From positions 29,210,500-29,274,499 of the forward strand of contig OY282607.1 of NCBI GenBank assembly GCA_958298945.1: DNA of 64,000 nucleotides. The letters run 5' to 3'. The translations under genes were made by a program, and so were the position numbers. This document shows positions 22,480 through 35,030 of this stretch, one piece after another (the first letter of the stretch is position 1; each line of letters opens with the position of its first letter). The notes beneath the pieces were generated by a model. That model made no database searches, was not told the origin of the DNA, and was given only the letters and a program-made list of their open reading frames with translations. The stretch comes from Atherix ibis (lineage: Eukaryota > Arthropoda > Insecta > Diptera > Athericidae).

Positions 22480-24500
22480 AAACTCAACCCTTTTCTCCTT
22501 TTTAATTGTTGTGAAAACTAAACTAATTTGAAAATATTAATAAAATTTTGTATAACTTTTTTTTCAAGAGTGCTAAGTGATAAAAAAAATTGTTTTACTG
22601 ATATCATCTACTTATCATATTGCCCTTAGTATATTTTAGGACAGTAACACACACACTATTATTGTTTAGATTATTTGGATGGGTTTTTAAGATTAAGTTC
22701 CAATCAGTGAATCTTAAAATTTTTTTAAAAAGAATTACATTAATATAGCCAAGGGTACTCTAGAATAGCGTAATGTGAGTCATGTATCCTTTTTTCCAAA
22801 ATATTAACGACGTTTCTATAACAAATGACCAAAGTTAGCCTTCTCAGAACTTTATTAAAAGACCTAATTATTTCCCAAAATAAATAGAATTCTTACCTGT
22901 ACATATTATGGTTAAATATTTCCATATAAAAAATTGACTGCTCTTAAGTACAACAACAATTTCCTCATTAAATTTTTATGCTCTAAAAATTTCAATCTAT
23001 TGTAGGGGGTTTCTCAAATAGTTTATTTATCCTCAAGTAAAAAAAAATATTTTTAAAAGTTGGTAATTGTTAAAAATATTTTTTAAAAAAAAAGGATAAT
23101 AAAACTGAATACAATGAATTTGATTATGAACACTTTTTATTTAAAACAACCTTTAATGAATGTTGATTAGTAAGGACCTAATAGGAAATATATATGAACA
23201 GTGGCTACCACTACTATTATTAGTTTAATTATAATTATGAATTTTTGAAAGTTTTAGTTCATAAATATAATCATTTATTTTATAATTTAATTAAAGGTAA
23301 TAATTATGAGAAGTGAGCATGAGTTTTTTAATTGCCACCAAGGTTGATGTTTATTTCCTTTAAGGACTACAAGAATTGTTTCAGCTTGTCGATGCATAAT
23401 AAATGTAATTATTCATGGTTAACTATCACAATAGGTGAGAGTAGTTTTATTATATATTTATGGTGTACATTACCATTTTGTTATGGGGTCAACTTAATAT
23501 CTAGTAATTTTTATTATGTTAAAATGTACTTGTTGAAATTCAAGTGGAAAAATTGTTTTCAATCACGCCATATTATATGAACGACTCGAAAGCTTCACTA
23601 TTTCTAAACGGAATGATTATTATTTATTCTTGAACTTTGGTATTTAAAAATAAATATCTTTTTTTTTAACGAAAATTTTCCTTCCTAGAGTTTCAAATTA
23701 TAATCTAACATTTTTAAAATATATTGAAAAAATTTAAATCATTTTAAAATATATTTCAAAAATATCTTTTATTAAATAATTATATTAAAAGGTTTTTTTT
23801 TGTATAATACTCTAGAATTAAATTTTTTATAATAAGTTTAAAAAAACCTTTTCGAAATGTAAAAAGCTTTTATATTGAAGTACATAAAAAAGTATAAAAT
23901 TTTAAAATAATTCTATTATGATATTCAAAAACCTTTTTTTATATTTGAAAGTCCTTTAAAATTTGTTTACGATCAAAAATGGACTGAAATTATTCATAAT
24001 TGATGAACTCGCTTATTTATGAACTCCTAAAATGAATATTTATTAAATTGTTATTTAGCTGAACAGGGTATGTTATAATAGTATTAATATTTTTGGTACA
24101 TTCGAAAATTAGATAGAAGTCCCTTAAAATAATGCACATAATACTGAAATTTATACTTGATTATAAATATTTTCTTTTTCCATAAGTCCATTTTGGACGA
24201 AAATTAACAAATTATTATTTTAAATTCTTTATTGTGCTATTTACACTAAGCTTTGGTAATGTGCTTTCATTTGTATGAAATTGAACAAAGTCCTCTCCTA
24301 AGTCAAAATTAAATTGGTTGATAAGAGTATGCTTGAACGAATGCCTTTAGAAATTATGGTAAATGGTTATAGTCCCTATTATATGTAGTAAATAGATGTT
24401 ATTCCAAATCAACACTTCACACAATCTGTTTATGATTGTTCATCTTAAGATTTTCGTATTAAGTTCAATTGTTTATTATGTTAGAAAAATCTAAGGTTAA
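22480..24500. other. AT-rich intergenic DNA, nothing recognised
   Basis: Poly-A/T-rich sequence. The longest frame (23332-23580) has no recognisable domain. No hairpin or tandem array visible. Confidence 0.55.
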
Positions 24501-24505
24501 ATATC

Positions 24506-24745
24506 CAAAATAAAGGATATCTTTCTCAAATTCCTAAGGACCTTTTTCAATAACTTATCAATAGTAGAAACAGATACTTTATATAACTTGTTTGCATTGG
24601 TAGAAATGCGTAACAATTCGATTTTTTTTTGGAAAAATATTCAACAATTCTGATTAAAATTTACTAAAATAATTCAAATTAAAGAAAATATTAAATTTTT
24701 ATTTTCAATTTACAAAGCCAACTTAAAAAGGTTAGAAAGTTAAAA
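24506..24745. repeat. Duplicated flank of satellite array, copy 1
   Basis: aaataaaggatatctttctc through cctaaggacc, agtagaaacagatact, ttggtagaaat.cgtaacaa and caacttaaaaag matches 30356-30640 in the same order. The second copy has a ~35-bp insertion. In both places the ~14-bp satellite follows immediately, so flank and array were duplicated together. Confidence 0.8.
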
Positions 24746-27700
24746 AAAAAGTATTAAATTTCGGTCCTATTTTTGTAACAAAATCTCTACACATCTCTAT
24801 CTTTGTAAAAAATCTCTTCTGTCTAAATTTTCTCGTTAAATTTTTTACCAAAATTATTTTGGTAAAATTTCCTGACAAAGTTTTCTGGAATAATTTTCTC
24901 ATAAAGTTCGCAAGCAGAATTTGTATCAAAAGTTCCTGTATAAATTTTTTCGTTAAATTTTTTGACAAAATTTTTTCACAACTTTCTGGCAAAATTTTAT
25001 GGAAAAATTTTCTGCCAAAATTATCTGGCAAAATTTTCTGCAATAATTTTCTGGCAAAATTTCTAGGCAAAATTTTCTGTTTAAAATTTCTCGTTTAATT
25101 TTCTGATAAAGATTTCTGGCAGAATTTCTAGCAAACTTTTCTTTCTAAATTTTCTCGCAGAACTTCTAGCACAACTTTCTGTCTAAATTTTCTATTATAA
25201 TTTTCTAGCCAAATTATCTGGAAAAATTTTCTCGCAAAAATTTCTTACTGAAACTTTTAACATAGTTTTCTGGCAGAATTTCTTGCGAAAGTTCCTGTCT
25301 AAATTTGCCCGTTAAATTTTGTGGCAAAATTATGCGAAAAAATTTTCTGGAATAATTTTCTGACAAAGTTTTCTGGCAGAATTTCTAGCGAATTTTTCTT
25401 TCTAAATTTTCTATGTAAATTTTCTCGAAAAATTTCTAGAAAAAATTCTGTCTCGTTAAATTTTCTGATATAAGAGCAGAATTTGTGTCAAAAGTTCCTG
25501 TATTAATTTTTTCGTTAAATTTTTTGACAAAATTTTCTCACAACTTTCTGGCAAAATTTTATGGAAAAATTTTCTGCCAAAATTATCTGGCAAAATTTTC
25601 TGCAATAATTTTCTGGCAAAATTTCTAGGCAAAATTTTCTGTTTAAAATTTCTCGTTTAATTTTCTGATAAAGATTTCTGGCAGAATTTCTAGCAAACTT
25701 TTCTTTCTAAATTTTCTCGCAGAACTTCTAGCACAACTTTCTGTCTAAATTTTCTATTATAATTTTCTAGCCAAATTATCTGGTAAAATTTTCACGCAAA
25801 AATTTCTTACTGAAACTTTTAACATAGTTTTCTGGCAGAATTTCTTGCGAAAGTTCCTGTCTAAATTTGCCCGTTAAATTTTGTGGCAAAATTATGCGAA
25901 AAAATTTTCTGGAATAATTTTCTGACAAAGTTTTCTGGCAGAATTCCTAGCGAATTTTTCTTTCTAAATTTTCTGTGTAAATTTTCTCGAAAAATTTCTA
26001 GAAAAAATTCTGTCTCGTTAAATTTTCTGATATAAGAGCAGAATTTGTATCAAAAGTTCCTGTATTAATTTTTTCGTTAAATTTTTTGACAAAATTTTTT
26101 CACAACTTTCTGGCAAAATTTTATGGAAAAATTTTCTGCCAAAATTATCTAGCAAAATTTTCTGCAATAATTTTCTGGCAAAATTTCTAGGCAAAATTTT
26201 CTGTTTAAAATTTCTCGTTTAATTTTCTGATAAAGATTTCTGGCAGAACTTCTAGCAAAACTTTCTGTCTAAATTTTGTCATTAAATTTTCTATTATAAT
26301 TTTCTAGTCAAATTATCTGGAAAAATTTTTACGCAAAAATTTCTTACTGAAACTTTTAACATAGTTTTCTGGCAGAATTTCTTGCGAAAGTTCCTGTCTA
26401 AATTTGCCCGTTAAATTTTGTGGCAAAATTATGCGAAAAAATTTTCTGGAATAATTTTCTGACAAAGTTTTCTGGCAGAATTTCTAGCGAATTTTTCTTT
26501 CTAAATTTTCTATGTAAATTTTCTCGAAAAATTTCTAGAAAAAATTCTGTCTCGTTAAATTTTCTGATATAATTTTCTGGTAAAATTTCTAGGAAAAATT
26601 TTTGTCTAAATTTTTTCGTTAAATTTTCTGACAAAATTATCTGGCAAATTTTTTGGGCAAATTTTTGCCTCAATTTTCTAGTTAAATTTTCTAAAAAAAT
26701 TATGTGGACAATTTTTTTGGCAAAATATTCTGGAATAATTTTTTGACAAAGTTTTCTGGCGAATGTCTAGCAAATTTTTCATTCTAAATTTTCTGACAAA
26801 ATTTTCTAGCCAAATTATCTGGCACAATTTTTGGGCAAAATTTTCTATTTAAAATTTCTCGTTTAATTTTCTGGAATAATTTTCTTGCAAAAGTTCCTGT
26901 CTAAATTTGCCCGTTAAATTTTGTGGCAAAATTACGCGAAAAAATTTTCTGGAATAATTTTCTGACAAAGTTTTCTGGCAGAATTTCTAGCGAATTTTTC
27001 TTTCTAAATTTTCTATGTAAATTTTCTCGAAAAATATTTCTAGAAAAAATTCTGTCTCGTTAAATTTTCTGATATAATTTTCTGGTAAAATTTCTAGGAA
27101 AAATTTTTATCTAAATTTTTTCGTTAAATTTTCTGACAAAATTATCTGGCAAATTTTTTGGGCAAAATTTTTGTCTAAATTTTCTAGTTAAATTTTTCTA
27201 GCAAAATTATGTGGAAAATTTTTTTGGCAAAATATTCTGGAATAATTTTTTGACAAAGTTTTCTGGCGAATATCAAGCAAATTTTTCATTCTAAATTTTC
27301 TGGCAAAATTTTCTACGTAAATTTTCTTGCAGAATTTCTAGCAAAAATTTTTGTCTAAATTTTGTCCCTAAATTTTCTGGAATAATTTTCTGCCACAATA
27401 TTCTATGTAAATTTTCTCGCAGAATTTCCAGCAAAAATTTCTGTATAAAATTTCTCGTTAAATTTTCTGGAATAATTTTCTGGCAAAATTTTCTATGTAA
27501 ATTTTCTAGCACAATTTTTGCCTAATTTTCTGAAATAATTTTCTGGCAAAATTTTGTGGCACAATTTTCTGAAAAAATTTGCTGATAAAATTTCCCCCCA
27601 AAATATTCTTTCTGAAATTTTTAACAAAGTTTTCTTGCAGAATTTCTAGCAAAACTTTCTGTCTAAATTTTCTCGTTAAATTTTCTGAAATAAATTTTTG

Positions 27701-28262
27701 GCAAAATTTCTCGTTAAATTTTCTGGCAAAATTTTCTATGTAAATTTTCTTGCAGAATTTCTAGCAAAAATTTTTGTCTAAATTTTGTCCTTAAATTTTC
27801 TGGAATAATTTTCAGCCAAAATTTTCTATGTAAATTTTCTCGCAGAATTTCCATCAAAAATTTCTGTATAAAATTTCTTGTTAAATTTTCTATGTAAATT
27901 TTCTCGCAGAATTGCCATCAAAACTTTCTGTCTAAATTTTCTCGTTAAATTTTCTGAAATAAATTTCTGGCAAAATTTTCTGACATTATTTTCTTGCAAA
28001 ATTTTCTGGCAAAATTTCTCGTTAAATTTTCTTGCAAAATTTTCTATGTAAATTTTCTTGCAGAATTTCTATCAAAAATTTTTGTCTAAATTTTGTCCTT
28101 AAATTTTCTGGAATAATTTTCAGCCAAAATTTTTTATGTAAATTTTCTCGCAGAATTTTCATCAAAAATTTCTGTCTAAAATTTCTCGTTAAATTTTCTG
28201 GAATAATTTTGTGGCAAAATTTTCTATGTAAATTTTCTCGCAGAATTTCTAGTAAAAATTTC
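24746..28262. repeat. Satellite array, ~14-bp unit, with 562-bp higher-order repeat
   Basis: About 3.5 kb made of variants of aattttctggcaaa (units 13-15 bp). On top of this, a ~562-bp block is repeated: the marker gt.tcaaaagttcctgta occurs at 24923, 25485 and 26047, exactly 562 bp apart each time, and long stretches between are nearly identical. A second marker, gtctaaatttgcccgttaaa, occurs near 25295, 25857, 26396 and 26900. From about 27290 another local block (about 300-430 bp) recurs. Open frames in this region, such as 24732-25070 and 26398-26673 on the minus strand, are repeats of NF..K and similar and are not genes. Confidence 0.92.
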
Positions 28263-28269
28263 ATGAGTA

Positions 28270-30090
28270 TTCATATAATTGGTGAATTTTAGAATTAGTG
28301 GAATAAAAAGCATAAATGAAGGATTATATCGTGGTTGAAAAGTTATCCTTAAAAATGAGCATCAAGAAAATTATACTTTTATTAAATCTATTTTATAATA
28401 GATAGACTGAAATTTATACTTAAGAATTGCTGTGAAAGGATATGAAAATAATTATAAAATCAATTTGCGTCATGAAATTATTATACTAAGCAAAATACAC
28501 ATTTGTGTTTGTGCATGTATTCAGCAGAGATAAATTTTATTATATAACAAGATGGATGACAGTACAATGATCATTAAATTTCATTTATGAATAATTCATT
28601 ACCGAAAAACATAAAAATTTAAACTGATTATAAAAGATTTTTAATAATTAACACTGATTTAATAAAATTAATTGAATTTTGCCTGTAAAATAAATTTGCC
28701 TTGCCAATTATGGGTTAAACGCAGTTATTTTAGATGACAATTTTATACTAATTTTATGATAGACAAACTGTATGAGCAGATAGTATAATTTATTATACTC
28801 CTCTCATATAGGTAGAAAAAACTACTAAAAATATTTTTGAATTATATTCTTATGAGCAAATTATGAATAATAACAAACAACAAAATTCGTCTACGTTTAA
28901 TTTGTTAAAGATTATAAATGCTATGCCCCACCCCCACCCCTCAGTTAAAATTAACTTTTGGCTACCATCTTCTCTAAATATATATTTATAGTGTACTCAT
29001 AAAACAGAATAATAAAAGTTTATATTAAGCAATGTGTTTTCAAGGCAAGCTCAACGAATGGATTTAATTATTCAATTATAAGAGCAAAGGGTATGGGGTG
29101 TGAAAAATTATTCGACTATCTCTTGGGGGATGTTCTGTCATATTTTCATGAGCTTTGGCGAAAGTAAACTAATTACAAAATGCTGGTTGAATCGTCTTTT
29201 TAGAAACTATGAACTTGGAATTTTATTAAGTGTCAACCATCAGTGTACAAATGTCGTACATATTTTTTCTATCTTATCAGTAGGAGAACCAAATTATTAT
29301 TATCCTGGAATATATATAAAAATGTTAAAATGAATTACTCGATTATGTCAATCCTATATAATATAATATTCAATGGAATGATTGTCTAATTTGATGCTAT
29401 ATTTTATCATTGTTCCATATTTGCGACAGAGATTATTGCTCATTTCGACTGGTTTTTGGTTAAAGAAAATCTTCTGGAATATTTCTCATTTAGCATCTTA
29501 TATAAATATGTGAAAAATAAATAGCATATCTTCTGTCACAAATGAATATGGTATAATCACTATAATCATTTTGTCAAATACAAAAGTAAAACAATTTTCG
29601 CTGAATAACTATTGTTCTTCTGATTAATATTATATCATCAAGTTTATTCGTAATGTAAAACATAAGAAAATTAAACGAGAATAATCAATTAAATGTACAA
29701 AAAAATAACACGCTTTTGGGGTAGGAAAAACAATTTCAAATTATCCAAATAACTTTCCGTTTAAGGGTGAACATTTATACGCTTATGTAGTTTTCGGTTA
29801 AGACTAATTAAATTTAGATGATTTTCTTGGATTGTACATAAAAGCCAAAATCTGCTTTTTATATCATTATTTTGAACAAATTTGCTGGAAGCACGCCAAA
29901 ATGATTGAAACAATAAATTCTTAATATCATTTCTTATTAGCCAAATTTTATTAGATTTATATTAAGTCAATTCGGGAAAACTTTTTTTCTAGTCCTGGAA
30001 GATACAAAATCAAGTTTTTTAGCATTTTTTTTTCAGGTTAGATGAACAAAATTTTCAATCACATTTCTTGACACGTTTTTATAAATTTTT
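28270..30090. other. AT-rich spacer between satellite arrays
   Basis: No recognisable gene. A frame at 29100-29333 (77 codons) has no family resemblance. Base composition is like the other gaps. Confidence 0.5.
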
Positions 30091-30094
30091 TTTT

Positions 30095-30240
30095 GAAAAT
30101 TTGAAACCAAACTTTCTGGCTAAATGTTGTGGCAAAATTTGTTAATAAAGTTTTAGAGCAAAAGTTTCCATCTGAATTTTTTGTCAAAAGTTTCGTGTAA
30201 AATTTTCTGGTAAATTTTTGTAAAAAATTTCTCGCAAAGT
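30095..30240. repeat. Short block of the ~14-bp satellite
   Basis: About ten units of the aattttctggcaaa type precede the RT fragment at 30236-30362. The block shows that satellite DNA lies on both sides of that fragment. Confidence 0.65.
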
Positions 30241-30362
30241 TGGTGTGCTTTGAAAGGTGTTCCTCAAGATTTCATACTATATCAACTCCTGTTTTCTGTT
30301 TTTATCAATGACCTATACACGTGTGTATAATTTTCTTTAATGCATCTATTCACAGATAAAAT
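30236..30362 (+). pseudogene. Non-LTR reverse transcriptase fragment
   Basis: The plus strand reads LKGVPQDFILYQLLFSVFIN then DLYTC and, after a stop, LMHLFTDKI. This matches the RT pattern GVPQGS.LGP.LF..FINDL.....LFADD with Gly-Ser and Asp-Asp replaced. It is about 40 codons of a jockey-superfamily RT embedded between a satellite block and the duplicated flank. Confidence 0.6.
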
Positions 30363-30640
30363 AAAGGATATTTTATTCAAATTCCTAAGGACCTTCAATA
30401 GTAGAAACAGATACTCCATAAAACTAGTTATTATTGGTAGAAATTCGTAACAATTTGATTTATTTTTTTGGAAAAAAATTTAACAATTCTGATTAAAATT
30501 TAAAAAAATCGTTCAAATGAAAGAAAATATTAAATTTTGTTTTTAAATTTAATTGCTACAACGATAAAGAAATTTTATCTCCAATTTACAAAGTCAGCTT
30601 AAAAAGCTTGTAAATTTAAAAAAAATCTTAATAACAAAAT
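30356..30640. repeat. Duplicated flank of satellite array, copy 2
   Basis: Homologous to 24506-24745 (see there), carrying an extra ~35 bp around 30540-30580. It overlaps the downstream end of the RT fragment, so the flank itself may be decayed retrotransposon sequence. Confidence 0.8.
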
Positions 30641-30659
30641 TTTTAAACATAATAATTTA

Positions 30660-32460
30660 TTTTTTTAAAAGGATTTTCTGGAAAAGTTTACTTGCAGAAT
30701 TTGTAGCAAAAATATTGCCTAAATTTTCTAGCCTAAATTTTTTAGCAAGATTTTCTGGGAAAATTTTCTGGCAAAATTTTCTTGCAAAATTTTCTGCACT
30801 AATTTTCTGGATTTATTTTCTGGTAAAATATTGTGGAATAAGTTTCTGGCAAAGTTTTCTGACAAAACTTCTCGCAAAAATTCCTGTCTAAATTGTCGCG
30901 TTAAAATTTCTGCCAAAATTATCTGGAAAAATTTTCTAGCAAAATTTTGTGGCAACATTTTTTGGTAAAATTTCCTGTCGAAATTTTCTGGAATAATTTT
31001 CTGACCAAGTTCTTTGGCAGAATTTCTAGCAAAAGTTTCTATCTAAATTTTTTTGTTAAATGTTCTAGCTAAATTATGTGAACAAATTTTCTGGCAACAT
31101 TTTTTGTCTAAATTTTCTAGCAGAATTTTCTTGCAAAATTTTCAGATATATATTTCTGCCAAAATTTTCTGGAATATTCTTCTGGCAAAGTTTTCTAATA
31201 GAATTGCTACTAAAAGTTTCTGTCTAAATTTTCTATCAATATATGTGGAAAAATTTTCTGATAAAATTTTTTGTATAAATTTCCCGGCAAAAATATTTAA
31301 CAAAATTTTCTGATCAAATTTTCTGGTAAATTATGCTCGCAAAATTTTCTGGAATAATTTTTTCACAAAGTTTTCTGCCAGATTTTCTATCAAAAGTACG
31401 TTTATCTGTCTAAATATTCTTGTTAAATTTTCTGGCAAAATTTTCTGGCAAAATTATCCTGCAAAATTTTATGGAATAATTTTATGGCAAAGTTGTCTTG
31501 CAGAATTTGTAGCAAATGTTTCTGTCTAAATTTTTGCCCTAAATTTTCTGACAAAATTATTTATCTAAATTTTCTATTAAAATTTTTTTCCGACATTTTT
31601 AAAGAAAACTGTGTGGCAAAACCATCTGAAAAATTTTCTCGGTACATTTTTGGGCAAAGTTTTCCGTCAGAATTATATGGCAAAGTTTTCTTGTAGAATT
31701 TCTAGCAAATATATCTGTCCAAATTTTCTCGTTAAATTTTCTGATAAAGTTTTCCGGCAGAATTTTCTGGCAAAATTTCTGTCAAAGTTTTTCGGCAAAC
31801 TTTTATGGAACATATCTTGTACAATTTTCGAGTCAAATTATCTGGCAAAATTTTCTGTCGACATATTTTAGGAAAACTGTGTGGCAAAACCATCAGCAAA
31901 AATTTCTGACAAAATTGTCTGCCACAATTTTCTAGCAAAATTTTTTAACTAAATTTTCTGTATAAATTATCTGGCAAAATTTTCTGGAATAATTTTCCGG
32001 CAAAGTTTTCTGGCAGAATTTCTAGCAAATATTTCTCTCTAAATATTTTCGCAAAAATTTTCTGGTAGTTTTTTGGCAAAATGTTCTGACAAAATTTTCT
32101 GGCAAAAATTGTTCGGAAAACTTTTATGGAACATTTCTTGTACAATTTTGTAGCAAAATTTTCTATAAAAAAATTTTACCGACATTTTTAAGGAAAACTT
32201 TGTGACGAACAATCTTCGAAATTTTGAAACAAAATGTTTTGTAAAGATTTTGTGGCAAATTTTCTGTCAAAATTTTCGAGTCAAATTTTCTGGCAAACTT
32301 TTTTGGCAGAATATTAGTAAAAAAACATTATTCTCGTATTATTTTCTAGCAAAATTTGGTAGCAATATTTTTTAACAATTTTTGTTGAATACAGTTTTTG
32401 GCAAAAATGTAAGTCAAAACTTCTGAGAAAATTTTCTGTAACTATTTTTTGGGATAATTT
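30660..32460. repeat. Satellite array, ~14-bp unit, second array
   Basis: Same unit as 24746-28262 (variants of aattttctggcaaa) but with more divergent units and no obvious 562-bp higher-order period. Open frames within it (31053-31313, 31611-31871 and others) only reflect the repeat. Confidence 0.9.
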
Positions 32461-32469
32461 CTTACTAAT

Positions 32470-34360
32470 AAATTTTTTCTCCCATTTTTCTATATGCTAA
32501 AATATGTTTATTTTTAATAAAAAATATATTTAAAATATAATTTTTTACTGAATAAATTAGAATTGCTATTAGAGCTTTTTCATATTTAAAATTGTTAGTA
32601 AAATTTATCCACTAACAATAGTATTTTTTCCACTGCCTTCAATGACGAAATCATTTATTTAGCTGCTAACATAGGTTATCTACGAATGAATGTGCATGTA
32701 TACATAATTTGGGTCTTCGGTCAATTCTATTTCATCACCAAAGATACAAGACAAAAGTTGCTATAGGTAAATGCGACTTTTTAGATGACAAAGTTACAAA
32801 AAACCCATCTGGGGAATACCTACATTTATACTTCTATCATCACGAAAAAATCTGTTCGCTTATCTTGAAACCTTTTTCTTAATACGAACCAAACCTCTAT
32901 GGCCTCCATTTCGAATAATATTTTTTTTATTTCCTGCAAAAGGTAGAAATACTTTTGGGTTCTGTATTTTCTCCAAAGCTTTTCAACCCTTTCGAATTTG
33001 TCTACTAAAAGCCATTTATCTCTTCACTCTGGACATTTACTTCGTAATAGAGTTCGTACGACTATACTGTCCATACTCTATAATTTATATTATAGAGAAT
33101 TCCATATTATAGGACTGTATTCAGAGTTAGTCTATGAAAGTCTATATTTAACGTTGATGAAATTTTATTATCAATATATTATTTTGTTATTGAAAATGGA
33201 AGCTCATTGATTGTTGTATGTGCCCAGGAGGCTGGCCTATCTGAACAGTAAACTTTTCTTTTATAAAAATCAGAAAATATTATGGTTTTGGCCTTCATAG
33301 CCAAATGCTTTTTATTCTATTCCCAAATGTATGACATTATTTTTACTTATTTAATTTAACCTTTGGCAAGTTTACGTTTATTAAGAGATAATTTCTTCGT
33401 ACAGTTACAAATATTCTATAGAAAATAATATTTTATTTTCAAAATGTCTCTTAATAAAGAAATATTTTTTACTAGATTTTATTGATTTTTACTATAAAAA
33501 CCTCAATCGTATGGTAAAAGAATTCGTACAAATTAATAGGATAACTTATAACGTATAATAAATTTCTTACAGTAAATACTTAAAATTTCAAATCAAGATT
33601 TTTTTTCACCATTACTAAATATTCAAATTATTTTCTTTTGACTATTTAAATAAGTAAATTTGTTAGACATGACCTTTCTTTCCGACAGTAACCGAACCTT
33701 CTTCTTGTTTAGATATAAATTTTAAGTTGTACTGATAGATTGATGTCAATATTTTTAGAACATTTAAATTGATTTTGATATACTTTTGTGTTTTGAAAGA
33801 TATTTTTTTTTTAAAAAAATAGCCTTTAGATCATTAAGTAACTAAAATATTACTAATTAGTTATTTGATTGGTTTTTCTTTAAAAAAAATTGCATTGCCT
33901 AAGAATCCATCAACACACGAGGATGACATTTATAAAAGTCATTTTTAATTACACTTTTTAAAGAGTCGTTTTGGTAAAAAATTTTTTGCACTTCTGTATT
34001 GTGTACTTATCTTATTAAAAACTTTAATTGTATAATATCTAATACCTACTAATAAGTCCAGTAAAAAATTCGTAGCATAAAAAAAGTAAATGAATATTTC
34101 TAAAGTAGCTTATTTTCTTATAAAGATACTTTACTTAAATCTTTAATATGCAGAATTTTTTAGATGTAAAAAATTTGATATGGTAATACACTTCTGCAAA
34201 TGTAATTTGATTATCTACTTTATTTTAATCTTATACGGCTAATATGGTAGAGCAGAAATTTGTGAATTCGCAGAAATTTATATTTTGTATACGCCTACAT
34301 AGTTGAAGTAGTATTTTCACTTACGTTCGAACGAAAATTATAAAATATATTTTCAAATTC
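32470..34360. other. AT-rich intergenic DNA, nothing recognised
   Basis: No domain-bearing frame and no clear repeats. The frame at 32998-33210 has no family resemblance. Confidence 0.5.
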
Positions 34361-34402
34361 TTTTCTTATTATTTTCTTATTATTTTCTTATTATTTTCTT
34401 AT
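34361..34402. repeat. 11-bp tandem repeat, four copies
   Basis: ttcttattatt is repeated about four times in perfect register just before a TE-like region. Simple minisatellite. Confidence 0.85.
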
Positions 34403-34404
34403 AA

Positions 34405-35030
34405 GGCTACGTAAAAAAGGTGCACATATTTTTTATGAAATAATCTTATTTTTATTTCTATACAATACATCAATGGTATTCCTCCCAAAGTAGTTTCCTT
34501 CGTCAGCTATAAGTCGGCGAAGGCATTATTTCCACTCTTCTTTCACTCCTTTAGATGTTATCGATAATATCTAGATGATGTCCTTTTTAGTATTTTTGTT
34601 TATCTTGGGAGCAAAAAAATTCACACTGACTTTATTTAAGAAGCATAGGGAACTGAGGAATAAAAGATATCACTTTTTTTTAGCAAAACGTCATTGAAGA
34701 AATTGTCCGTGTGACACGAGCCGTTGTTATTGTTAAACACCAAAATGTCTGCAATGACAGATCGTACGCAAAAGTCCTTTTTTAAGCTTTTTAATAATTT
34801 TAGCAGCAATATTTTAACCTCAAAAGTACCCGCACTCATTCTATATGTTCATAAGTTTTCGACGTTGAAGGCCTCCCTGAGTAAGGTTCGTCTTCTAATG
34901 CTTCTCGGTGCTCCAAAAATGATACTTAAAAACGCATTGGTCCCAATATTTTTTGAGTATCTGGGTACCTTTTATATTAATTATCACCTGAGTTTTTTGA
35001 AATTTATATTTCAGTTAAAATGTTAACAAC
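34405..35030 (-). pseudogene. Probable mariner/Tc1-type transposase relic 7
   Basis: On the minus strand 34839-34636 reads VIADILVFNNNNGSCHTDNF, resembling the ...QQDNA.CHTA second catalytic block with Asp changed to Asn. Frame-shifted pieces follow: a NFFAPKINKNTK region, then KEEWK, a stop, CLRRLIADEGNYFGRNTIDV, which looks like a mariner C-terminus. Heavily decayed, no terminal repeats seen. The call rests on motif order only. Confidence 0.45.

Noticed and set aside
24732..28292. Several open frames of 70-112 codons on both strands, rich in NF, K, Q and L
   Set aside because: They are translations of the ~14-bp satellite; periodic, low-complexity and present on both strands.
30728..32145. 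Open frames of 66-86 codons on both strands
   Set aside because: Same satellite, second array.
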